This document shows, one piece after another, positions 1 through 8,236 of a stretch of 64,000 nucleotides of DNA (within the stretch, counting starts at the first letter, position 1; each line of letters begins with the position of its first letter). A program made the translations under genes and the position numbers. Source of the stretch: Marinoscillum sp. (GTDB lineage Bacteria; Bacteroidota; Bacteroidia; Cytophagales; Cyclobacteriaceae). Location: positions 1 through 64,000 of the forward strand of contig JAMWZA010000002.1 of assembly GCA_024305105.1 (NCBI GenBank), written 5' to 3'. The notes below the pieces were generated by a model. The model searched no databases, was not told where the DNA came from, and worked only from the letters and a program-made list of their open reading frames with translations.

Positions 1-143
1 AAATACTTCTTTATACTATTACAAATACCTTCTTGTTTCAGGAAGGTTTTTGTTTTTTATGACAATTGATGACAATCATTTACCTCAATCCGACAGCCAA
101 ACCAACTGAAGTACGTAATATTGAAGTTCCCAAAGTGATGACA

Positions 144-1130
144 ATGAAAAGGTTGATTTATGTAATTCTACTGGCTCTTCCATTCTTATCTATCGGTGAA
201 GACCTAAAGCGAGTAGTGGATCTAAGAGGCTACTGGAAGTTCTCCATTGGAGATAACCCAAGATGGTCACAGCCTGACTACAATGATCAAAGCTGGGAGA
301 AAATATTTGTTCCGTCTCCATGGGAAAATGAAGGCTTCAGTGGCTTTGACGGTTATGCCTGGTACCGAATTACCGTAGACCTTAGAAACATTAGCGACAA
401 CAATCTTTACCTCATCTTGGGCTATATCGATGATGTAGACAAAGTCTACGTCAATGGACACCTTATTGGTTTTAGCGGCTCATTTCCACCTGACTTTTAC
501 ACCGCTTTTAATGCGCGCAGAAAATATTACATACCAGAAGGGGTTCTGAATCGCAATGGCAGAAACGTAATCGCTGTACGTGTATTTGATACCATATTGG
601 AAGGCGGGATTATCAAGGGCGATGTAGGCATCTATGCAAACAAAGCAATGCCCAAAGAATCCTTTCTACTCGAAGGCAATTGGAAGTTTCGGGAGGGTGA
701 CAACAAAGCATGGTCTGAGGTGAGCTACAAAGACGCACACTGGGATGAAATCATGGTTCCTAGTCTATGGAGAAGTTTGAAAAAAACGCACATCGAGGGT
801 GCCGCCTGGTACCGAAAAGAAATAGCACTCACAGAAGAGCTACTAACTGAGGATAACCTGGTACTGGTCGCTGGAAAAATAGATGACTTTGATGAGACCT
901 ATATCAATGGCGCCCTAATTGGCGAAACCAATGACAGGAGACCATACGGGTGGTCTGGATCCTACCAGAAGTTACGGGTCTATGAAATACCGAAAAACTT
1001 GTTAAAAAAAGAAGGCAACCTCATTTCGATACGTGTACTTGATATCGGAGGAGATGCAGGGATATATGCTGGGCCATTGGCAATTGTTCCTAAATCCAAA
1101 CTCGATGATCTTCTCAGAGTCATAGAGTAG
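144..1130 (+). CDS. secreted protein with two GH2-like sugar-binding (galactose-binding/jelly-roll) domains
   Basis: Signal peptide MKRLIYVILLALPFLSIG at internal ATG 144. Two repeated blocks (RGYWKFSIGDNPRWSQPDY..WYRITVDL; EGNWKFREGDNKAWSEVSY..WYRKEIAL) resemble the beta-galactosidase sugar-binding fold. Confidence 0.7.
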   Translation: MKRLIYVILLALPFLSIGEDLKRVVDLRGYWKFSIGDNPRWSQPDYNDQSWEKIFVPSPWENEGFSGFDGYAWYRITVDLRNISDNNLYLILGYIDDVDKVYVNGHLIGFSGSFPPDFYTAFNARRKYYIPEGVLNRNGRNVIAVRVFDTILEGGIIKGDVGIYANKAMPKESFLLEGNWKFREGDNKAWSEVSYKDAHWDEIMVPSLWRSLKKTHIEGAAWYRKEIALTEELLTEDNLVLVAGKIDDFDETYINGALIGETNDRRPYGWSGSYQKLRVYEIPKNLLKKEGNLISIRVLDIGGDAGIYAGPLAIVPKSKLDDLLRVIE

Positions 1131-2142
1131 CGTTCGTGTACCACTTCTTGATAGTGGATTCGACCGGTTTTTTCTGAGGTGTAAAATCGTTATTATTCTC
1201 CCCACCCACTTCCTCGTCAAAATGCCACTTCCATAAAAAACCTCCAGCAAACCATTGTTCCTGCCAAAACGTGGACAGCACTGCTTCATAGCATCGTTGT
1301 TGAAGCTGTAAATCTACAGATGAATCACGTGTCAGTTCCCAGTGGTTACCGGCGCCTCCTTTTGCACTTCGAAATCCGTATTCGGTAAACAAAATTGGTT
1401 TCCTGTTTTTTTGACTGAAAGCTTCTAATTCAACTTTTAAGCTTTCACATGCCTTTTTTAACTCGCCCAAGTCAGGGTCATCTGAATTGGTTAATGGGAA
1501 ATAAGAATCAATACCAACATAATCTAGTTGATTCCAAAATGTTACGTTGGTATAATTATCCCAATTGGCCGCATAAGTAAGTTTGCCCGAATAGACTTTC
1601 CGGATTTCAGGAATTACAGCCTCCCAATAACTACTCCGATTTATAATGGTCATTTTGAGCTCAGTACCTATACTTAGCATTTCTACTCCCATATCTTCCG
1701 ATAGCTGTGCATAAGCCAAAATGTAGTCAGTGTATTGCTTTTCCCACTCCAACCAATCTTCAGGCTTTTTCAGATCGTAATCACCAATCCACCCTTCTCT
1801 CATCCAGATGTGTGGTTTCATTAGTACTTTTAGATTATTCTGTTGAGCAAGGTTGACTAACTCTCTGCAACCGTCCAATTTCTCTCCCCACCATTGATTT
1901 TTATGATTGAAGTAAACGCCGGGCTCTCCCTGCCTGGAAAAGCCAAAGGGAATGATCGCAACCCAATTGGTATTGATTCGGCGTACCTTGGCCATATCCG
2001 ATGAATCAATCACAGTGTATGGGTTTACCAGGCTTGTCCCATTAATTCTTTCTGGGTGAACAATATTTGAATTATTGGCTTGTATAAGGATAATACCTAG
2101 AGCACCGCCCAGCGCTATGGAAATGGATAGAATTAATTTCAT
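1120..2142 (-). CDS. glycoside hydrolase, GH113-like (beta-mannanase type)
   Basis: N-terminal signal/TM; TIM-barrel-like motifs LMKPHIWMREGWIG, LSIGTELKM, ILFTEYGFRSAKGG, GGFLWKWHFD. Confidence 0.75.
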   Translation of the reverse strand: MKLILSISIALGGALGIILIQANNSNIVHPERINGTSLVNPYTVIDSSDMAKVRRINTNWVAIIPFGFSRQGEPGVYFNHKNQWWGEKLDGCRELVNLAQQNNLKVLMKPHIWMREGWIGDYDLKKPEDWLEWEKQYTDYILAYAQLSEDMGVEMLSIGTELKMTIINRSSYWEAVIPEIRKVYSGKLTYAANWDNYTNVTFWNQLDYVGIDSYFPLTNSDDPDLGELKKACESLKVELEAFSQKNRKPILFTEYGFRSAKGGAGNHWELTRDSSVDLQLQQRCYEAVLSTFWQEQWFAGGFLWKWHFDEEVGGENNNDFTPQKKPVESTIKKWYTNATL

Positions 2143-2199
2143 TTATCGTGCTTGACTTCTTTATTTTAAATATCTTAAACGCTAAATCAAATAAAAGTT

Positions 2200-2748
2200 T
2201 TGGCAACATCGACAGTAGACTTTAACACATTATTGATCAAAAGACTAAGATCGAAAGATACCACTGCTCTTGATTACCTCTATGATCACTATTCAGACGC
2301 ACTTTACGGAATTATTTATCGAACCCTGAATCACAAAGAGATCGCAGAAGAAACACTGCATGAGGTCTTTATGAAAATATGGGACCAAATCGATTCTTAT
2401 GACGACAAAAAAGGCACGCTCTTCACCTGGATGTATCGCATAGCTCGTAATAGAGCCATTGACGCACGCAGGTCAAAAGATTTTAAATCATCTGATAAAT
2501 CTGATGACATCACGGGGTTCGTAGATATGTTCGAAACTTCAAATAACAATGAAGACTACATCGGGCTATCAACCGTGCTTAATGAAATAGGCCAAATGTG
2601 TAAAAAACTCATTCAGCTCAATTTCTTTGAAGGATACTCTCATGCCGAAATTTCGGAGAATGAGGAAATGCCCCTTGGTACAGTAAAAACACGTCTGAGA
2701 AATTGTTTGAAACAGATTAAACAAAAATTAAGAAGAGATTTTGAGTAG
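2200..2748 (+). CDS. ECF RNA polymerase sigma factor (SigK/RpoE-like)
   Basis: Region 2 LYDHYSDALYGIIYRTLNHKEIAEETLHEVFMKIWDQI and region 4 FFEGYSHAEISENEEMPLGTVKTRLRNCLKQI; TTG start. Confidence 0.9.
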   Translation: MATSTVDFNTLLIKRLRSKDTTALDYLYDHYSDALYGIIYRTLNHKEIAEETLHEVFMKIWDQIDSYDDKKGTLFTWMYRIARNRAIDARRSKDFKSSDKSDDITGFVDMFETSNNNEDYIGLSTVLNEIGQMCKKLIQLNFFEGYSHAEISENEEMPLGTVKTRLRNCLKQIKQKLRRDFE

Positions 2749-3526
2749 AGAAGAGATTTTAAACGACGGTTACCTGGCAGCCTACATTACAGAAGAGCTG
2801 AGCACGGCAGATGCCCAGGAGGTAGAGACATTTCTTGAAACGGATCAGGAAATTCAGGACGAATTCTACAACTTACAAAAAACAGTAGAAACGTTATCAT
2901 TTAAGTATGCTATTTCACCATCTGAGGTGGTGAAGCGAATGATTATGGAAGATCACAAGGTCATTTCTCACATGCGAGGAGGATCCGATACTACTGGAAG
3001 TGGATACAAACTAGCGCTGGCTGCTAGTGTTATTATTGCTTTAACATCATTGGTCAGTGCATTTTATTTCTGGAATCAATGGCAAAATACAGACTACAGA
3101 TTGGCTCAGCTGACTGCAAGAAATATAGAGCTTGCAGAAAGCTTCAACACTGTCAATCAGGAATTATCTGATATCAGACAGGATTTGGCTGTTTTAGTTA
3201 GTCCGGAGTTTAGCAGAATTATACTAAATGGTACAGACAACGCTGCAGAATCAAAAGCTGTGATTTACTGGAATCCCATCGAAGAAGAGGTTTACTTGAA
3301 CTCGGCGAATCTTGCTTCACTTCCACAGAATCAGCAGTATCAACTGTGGGCACTCATAGATGGAGTCCCTGTAGATGCCGGTGTATTTGATGCAGAGTCA
3401 GGCACATTCCAAATCATGAAAAACATAGCGCAAGCAGACGCTTTTGCAGTAACAGTAGAAGAGTCCGGAGGAGCTGAAAGCCCAACGCTTAGCACCATGC
3501 AGGTGTATGGAGAAGCTGCCATTTGA
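2741..3526 (+). CDS. anti-sigma factor, RskA-like (anti-sigma-K domain)
   Basis: Overlaps the sigma gene by 8 nt; single TM helix; C-terminal VYLNSANLASLPQNQQYQLWALIDGVPVDAGVF..FAVTVEESGGAESPTLSTMQVYG typical of RskA. Confidence 0.88.
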   Translation: MSREEILNDGYLAAYITEELSTADAQEVETFLETDQEIQDEFYNLQKTVETLSFKYAISPSEVVKRMIMEDHKVISHMRGGSDTTGSGYKLALAASVIIALTSLVSAFYFWNQWQNTDYRLAQLTARNIELAESFNTVNQELSDIRQDLAVLVSPEFSRIILNGTDNAAESKAVIYWNPIEEEVYLNSANLASLPQNQQYQLWALIDGVPVDAGVFDAESGTFQIMKNIAQADAFAVTVEESGGAESPTLSTMQVYGEAAI

Positions 3527-3553
3527 TAGTTTTTACAACCTGACGATACAACG

Positions 3554-3587
3554 AAAAAGCAGAACCGATATGGGTCTGCTTTTTTTA
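3554..3587 (+). terminator. intrinsic terminator of the sigma/anti-sigma operon
   Basis: AGCAGAACC gatat GGGTCTGCT followed by T7 (one mismatch in the stem). Confidence 0.75.
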
Positions 3588-3651
3588 TGAAAAAATGTTA
3601 AGTTTTTACTCATCTACGAAATCCAGTGACTAGCTGTCCTTCGTAAGTATT

Positions 3652-3720
3652 GCAGTTTCTTATCAGAAACTGCTTAAAGCTGGTTGATAAGCGCCGTGTG
3701 TATGCACGGCGTTTTTTTAT
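3652..3720 (+). ncRNA. candidate small structured RNA, copy 1 (three hairpins ending in an intrinsic terminator)
   Basis: GCAGTTTCT-tatc-AGAAACTGC; GCTTA-aagctggttga-TAAGC; CGCCGTG-tgtatg-CACGGCG then T7. Near-identical second copy at 3834-3898. Confidence 0.45.
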
Positions 3721-3833
3721 CTTCTAAATGCTATGGTTTAGTAAAGAAGGACTCCCTTTTCAAGAACTCAAAAAAATCACGATTTTTCAGATTTAATAAA
3801 TCCAAACTTATTTGACCTTGCGTATATGGGATG

Positions 3834-3898
3834 GTTTCAATTTGAAACTGCTTAAAGCTGGTTGATAAGCGTCGTGAGAAATCACGGCGTTTTTTTAT
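3834..3898 (+). ncRNA. candidate small structured RNA, copy 2 (three hairpins ending in an intrinsic terminator)
   Basis: GTTTCA-att-TGAAAC; GCTTA..TAAGC; CGTCGTGA-gaaa-TCACGGCG then T7. Shares GAAACTGCTTAAAGCTGGTTGATAAGCG with copy 1. Confidence 0.45.
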
Positions 3899-5202
3899 GT
3901 AAACCGCTCTATATCAGCTCCTAATGCTTTCAATCGCTTATCAATAAATTGGTAACCTCGATCTATTTGCTCAATGTTGTGAATGGTAGAATCTCCCTCT
4001 GCAGACAAAGCTGCTATCAACAAGCTGACGCCCGCTCTGATATCCGGAGAAGTCATACTGATGCCTCGAAGTGGGAAGGCTCGATCCAAACCAATAACCG
4101 TAGCTCGATGCGGATCGCATAAAATTATTTGAGCTCCCATGTCGATCAACTTATCCACAAAGAAAAGTCTGCTTTCAAACATCTTTTGATGAATCAACAC
4201 CGTACCCTTAGCCTGTGTAGCAGTTACCAGAACGATACTTAATAGATCGGGTGTAAAGCCCGGCCATATTGCATCGGCAATTGTCAATATGGATCCATCG
4301 ATGTAGCTTTCTATTTCATAGTGATCCTGAGCAGGGATAAAGATATCATCTCCTCTGAACTCCATTTTAACACCCAACCGCCTGAACGTATCAGGAATGA
4401 TCCCCAGCATATCTATTCGAGCATCCTTGATGGTAAGCTCAGACTGAGTCATAGCCGCCATACCTATGAAGCTACCAATCTCAATCATATCAGGAAGCAT
4501 GGTGTGCTCGGTTCCGCCAAGCTGCTCTACGCCTTCTATTTTCAATAGATTGCTTCCAATACCTTCTATTTTGGCACCCATTCGCACCAGCATGTTGCAA
4601 AGCTGCTGGATGTAAGGCTCGCAGGCAGCGTTGTAAATAGTGGTTAGTCCTTCAGCCAAAACAGCAGCCATGATGATGTTTGCCGTTCCGGTCACTGAAG
4701 CTTCATCCAGGTGCATGTAACACCCTTTGAGTTTAGAACCGTCCACTGTGTAAAATGAGGTAGCCGAATCGTAGTTAAACTTCGCTCCGAGTTTTTGAAA
4801 ACCCACGAAATGAGTATCCAGTCTTCTACGACCAATCTTATCACCACCTGGCTTAGGCATCTTGCCCTTTCCGTAGCGAGCAAGCAATGGACCCAAAATC
4901 ATAATTGACCCACGAAGTGCTGAAGCCTTTTCTTTGAAGTCCTCTGTATCTAGAAATTTGAGATTGACTTCCTTAGCCGTGAAGCGATAGGATTCTTCAT
5001 CGGTTTTTTCGATCTGAACACCCAGATCAGCCAACAGGTCGATTAGTTTCAACACGTCACGAATTGCCGGAATCTTATGAATATGAACTGACTCTCCGGT
5101 TAAAAGTACTGCGGAGATGATTTGGAGCGCTTCGTTTTTTGCTCCTTGCGGAGTGATACTCCCTTTGAGGCGTTTACCGCCTCTCACACGGAATGAAGCC
5201 AT
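3895..5202 (-). CDS. murA: UDP-N-acetylglucosamine 1-carboxyvinyltransferase
   Basis: Full-length 435 aa EPSP-synthase fold; FRVRGGKRLKGSITPQGAKNEALQIISAVLLT; SPDIRAGVSLLIAALSAEG. Confidence 0.97.
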   Translation of the reverse strand: MASFRVRGGKRLKGSITPQGAKNEALQIISAVLLTGESVHIHKIPAIRDVLKLIDLLADLGVQIEKTDEESYRFTAKEVNLKFLDTEDFKEKASALRGSIMILGPLLARYGKGKMPKPGGDKIGRRRLDTHFVGFQKLGAKFNYDSATSFYTVDGSKLKGCYMHLDEASVTGTANIIMAAVLAEGLTTIYNAACEPYIQQLCNMLVRMGAKIEGIGSNLLKIEGVEQLGGTEHTMLPDMIEIGSFIGMAAMTQSELTIKDARIDMLGIIPDTFRRLGVKMEFRGDDIFIPAQDHYEIESYIDGSILTIADAIWPGFTPDLLSIVLVTATQAKGTVLIHQKMFESRLFFVDKLIDMGAQIILCDPHRATVIGLDRAFPLRGISMTSPDIRAGVSLLIAALSAEGDSTIHNIEQIDRGYQFIDKRLKALGADIERFT

Positions 5203-5873
5203 TAGTTGTTATTTCTTCTTCTTTTATTACTGGAGTGATTTCTCTTTCCTCCGCCTTTGTTGTTGCGGTTTCGGTTATTGTGTCTGTTGTTATTATTATC
5301 GCTGTATCGTCTTTCTGAATCGAAAAGACCATTGGCTTTTACTTTTTCAATATCAATAGTTAATTGATCTTTAGACAGCTGCTTAATATTCTTAAGTACT
5401 TGCTCGTCTTCGATGTTGTCCTTATTCCATGTCAAATAGAATGACTTCATCAATTTACCGATAGCAATGATCGCTCCCTCTTTTTCCGCTTCATCCTCCA
5501 TAGCGATGGCGTCTTGTATCAAGATCTCGATATTTCTTCCATAATGTCGGAATTTGATCTCATTGGACTGATACTTCATGCGATCAGGCTTGCGTTCCAA
5601 AATCGTTGATTCTGGAATAGGAAACGGACTATCCACATCCAGATCAAACTTGGAAATAATAAACAAATCGTCCCATACCTTCTGGGTATATTCCTGAGCA
5701 TCTTTGCTAAACTCTGGATTAATCATTTTCATAAGCTCCACAAGTGTAGCAGCCATCTTGTTTCGCTTCTCTTTGTCCTCTACTATCTTAATTTGCGCCA
5801 CAAGATTCTGCACGTTTCTTCCGTACTCTCTCAATGTCAGTTGCTGACGCTCTGTATTATATTCCAAACTCAT
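5202..5873 (-). CDS. DUF4290 family protein
   Basis: LEYNTERQQLTLREYGRNVQNLVAQ..NPEFSKDAQEYTQKVWDDLFIIS; basic, Asn-rich C-terminus; directly upstream of murA. Confidence 0.8.
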   Translation of the reverse strand: MSLEYNTERQQLTLREYGRNVQNLVAQIKIVEDKEKRNKMAATLVELMKMINPEFSKDAQEYTQKVWDDLFIISKFDLDVDSPFPIPESTILERKPDRMKYQSNEIKFRHYGRNIEILIQDAIAMEDEAEKEGAIIAIGKLMKSFYLTWNKDNIEDEQVLKNIKQLSKDQLTIDIEKVKANGLFDSERRYSDNNNNRHNNRNRNNKGGGKRNHSSNKRRRNNN

Positions 5874-5946
5874 ATTCTAGATTTTGCTCAAAAATAACGA
5901 AATAGTCTTATGCTATTGTTTGAAGGCACAATTGATTTCAATGAAA

Positions 5947-6363
5947 TTACGAATTTAAATAAGCGATACACTTTAGTTCAATCGCTATAGGTGTTGGCAA
6001 TGCGTTTACTTCCACTGTCGTTCGGCATGGTTGAATATCTTCAAAATACTCCGCATAAATGGCATTAAACGTTTTAAAGTCACTTTTCATATCGGTTAGA
6101 AAAACAGTCACATCCACTAAATCCGACCATTTAGCGCCAGATGCTTCCAAAATATCCCGGACATTATTAAACACCGAATGGCATTGCTTCTCAATGTTAT
6201 AAGACAAAATAGCACCCTCGGCATCCAACTCCACCCCGGGTATTTCTTTGCTCCCTCGCTTTCTCGGACCTACTCCAGATAAAAACAAGAGATCACCTAC
6301 TCTCCTGGCGTGTGGGTAAGAACCGACTGGTTCCGGAGCTTTATTCGATTGAAAAACACTCAT
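5947..6363 (-). CDS. RidA family protein (reactive intermediate/imine deaminase-like)
   Basis: KAPEPVGSYPHARRVGDLLFLSGVGPR..VFNNVRDILEASGAKWSDLVDVTVFLTDM..RTTVEVNALP. Confidence 0.88.
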   Translation of the reverse strand: MSVFQSNKAPEPVGSYPHARRVGDLLFLSGVGPRKRGSKEIPGVELDAEGAILSYNIEKQCHSVFNNVRDILEASGAKWSDLVDVTVFLTDMKSDFKTFNAIYAEYFEDIQPCRTTVEVNALPTPIAIELKCIAYLNS

Positions 6364-6803
6364 AGTTTCTTTTCAAAGTAAATTTTTGACAACCGTCTGT
6401 TGGAGTCGGGCTCAAATCCAACGATATCAAAGTCGTTATTCACGGCAAACCGAAGCATATTCCTGTGTTGGTTCATTGTCTTAAATTTTAACACCTGATA
6501 TCCTTTCAATTTACACCAAACCTCCATTTTTTTCAGCAGGAGCTTAGCAATTCCCTTCTCTCTAAACTCAGGTAAAACAGCCCCCATCCAACCATAAAAT
6601 ACCCTACCATCCAGAAATCGATCGTACCCTACTTTAAAACCTGCAAGCTCGCCATCTACCTCAGCAATCAAAATAAGATGCTCAGAAGCATTAAGCCGAT
6701 GAGCATATTCTGCCTTAGAATAAGGTTGCTCGAACTCTGGAATTAGCTCCTGCATTGCAACAACCTCCTCGATACTTCCCGGTCGTACCAAAGTCGACAT
6801 CAT
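6360..6803 (-). CDS. GNAT family N-acetyltransferase
   Basis: LILIAEVDGELAGFKVGYD..WMGAVLPEFREKGIAKLLLKKME acetyl-CoA-binding motif; overlaps the RidA gene by 4 nt. Confidence 0.88.
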   Translation of the reverse strand: MMSTLVRPGSIEEVVAMQELIPEFEQPYSKAEYAHRLNASEHLILIAEVDGELAGFKVGYDRFLDGRVFYGWMGAVLPEFREKGIAKLLLKKMEVWCKLKGYQVLKFKTMNQHRNMLRFAVNNDFDIVGFEPDSNRRLSKIYFEKKL

Positions 6804-8093
6804 CTATTTATTCATTAGGTCTTCGATTTCATCCGCATGAATTGGGATGTTTCGCATCAAGTTGCGGTGACCATCTTTAGTGATCAAAATATCATCCTCC
6901 AGCCGTATACCGATACTTTCTTCACGGATATAAATCCCAGGCTCAACGGTAAAGACCATTCCTGGCTCGAACTTCTTATAAATAGATGCTACATCGTGCA
7001 CGTCTATTCCTAAATGGTGTGATGTACCATGCATAAAGTATCTTTTATAAGCTGGCCATTCAGGGTTCTGGTTTTTGATATCTGTTTTATCCAATAAACC
7101 TAGTTCCAGTAATTCCTCGGTCATCAACTCCCCTACCGCTGCATGATACTCTGGAATAGCACTTCCAGGTTTCAAAAGCTCTGTAGCCTGAGTTTTCACT
7201 CGAAGCACAGCATCATACACCTGACGTTGACGTTTGGTAAAGCGACCGCTTACAGGGATGGTTCTGGTCATATCTGCATTGTAGTTGGCATATTCAGCGC
7301 CTACATCCATGAGTAATAAATCCCCAGCTTTCAATTGCTGACTGTTCTCTATATAATGCAGTACACAAGCGTTAAACCCTCCGGCTACTATTGGCGAATA
7401 GGCAAAGCCTCTGGATCGGTTCGATAAAAAGACATGCGCGTATTCGGCCTCCACTTCATACTCCCACACTCCCGGTTCTACGGTTTCGAGTATTCTTCGA
7501 AAACCTTGCTCAGTAATATGGCAGGCATGCGTTATCGTTTTGACTTCCAGTTCAGACTTAATCGTTCTGAGATCATAGATAATGGGAGCGAGACGTTCGT
7601 ACTTATACAGCGGAAACTTCGCCATGCAATTCTTAATAAATCGATCGTTAGCTGTTTCCACTAAAGATGCATTGCGAATATGCTCGTTGCTCGGTAAGTA
7701 AATATGCTCTGTTTCCGCAAGGATGGTGTACAGAACCTTTTCAAAGTCCTGATTCCATTTAATATTAGAAATACCTGAGGTTTCCACGCCCTCCTCTTTG
7801 GTTAGCTTATGCCCCTCCCAAATGGCTATTTCTTCATTGGTTTCACGTAAAAAAAGGACTTCTCGAAGCTTTGGGTCAGGGAAATCCGGTGCCAAGATCA
7901 AAATGGACTCTTCCTGATCCACTCCACTTAAGTAATAGAGATCCGAATTCTGCTTAAAATTCATTGTTCCATCAGCATTGGTCGGCATAATATCATTGGA
8001 GTGGACGATAGCAACCGAATTGGTCTTTAATCTGGATACAAGATTCTTTCTGTTCTGTGTAAAAAGGCTGTTGTCTATTTGCTTATATCTCAT
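6804..8093 (-). CDS. pepP: Xaa-Pro aminopeptidase (aminopeptidase P, M24B)
   Basis: N-terminal AMP_N domain; LLMDVGAEYANYNADMTRTIPVSG; MHGTSHHLGIDVHDV; FTVEPGIYI. Confidence 0.93.
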   Translation of the reverse strand: MRYKQIDNSLFTQNRKNLVSRLKTNSVAIVHSNDIMPTNADGTMNFKQNSDLYYLSGVDQEESILILAPDFPDPKLREVLFLRETNEEIAIWEGHKLTKEEGVETSGISNIKWNQDFEKVLYTILAETEHIYLPSNEHIRNASLVETANDRFIKNCMAKFPLYKYERLAPIIYDLRTIKSELEVKTITHACHITEQGFRRILETVEPGVWEYEVEAEYAHVFLSNRSRGFAYSPIVAGGFNACVLHYIENSQQLKAGDLLLMDVGAEYANYNADMTRTIPVSGRFTKRQRQVYDAVLRVKTQATELLKPGSAIPEYHAAVGELMTEELLELGLLDKTDIKNQNPEWPAYKRYFMHGTSHHLGIDVHDVASIYKKFEPGMVFTVEPGIYIREESIGIRLEDDILITKDGHRNLMRNIPIHADEIEDLMNK

Positions 8094-8104
8094 GTTTTTT
8101 CTTC

Positions 8105-8124
8105 TTGAGTAAGTGCTTACTCAA
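8105..8124. promoter_or_regulatory. 20-bp palindrome upstream of pepP, candidate operator
   Basis: TTGAGTAAG-tg-CTTACTCAA, perfect 9-bp arms, 11 bp upstream of the pepP start codon. Confidence 0.4.
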
Positions 8125-8183
8125 AGGTAGCATTTCTGATGATTTGCATGAAGAACATGAACAGCCTTATAAAAACGCTTAAA

Positions 8184-8220
8184 CAAAAAAAGGAGGCTAC
8201 AAGCCTCCTCTTTCGTTTTT
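8184..8220 (-). terminator. intrinsic terminator downstream of the DUF7282-like repeat protein gene
   Basis: A7-AGGAGGC-tacaa-GCCTCCT; on the minus strand the hairpin is followed by T7. Confidence 0.75.
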
Positions 8221-8236
8221 ATACTCAATCCAAACT

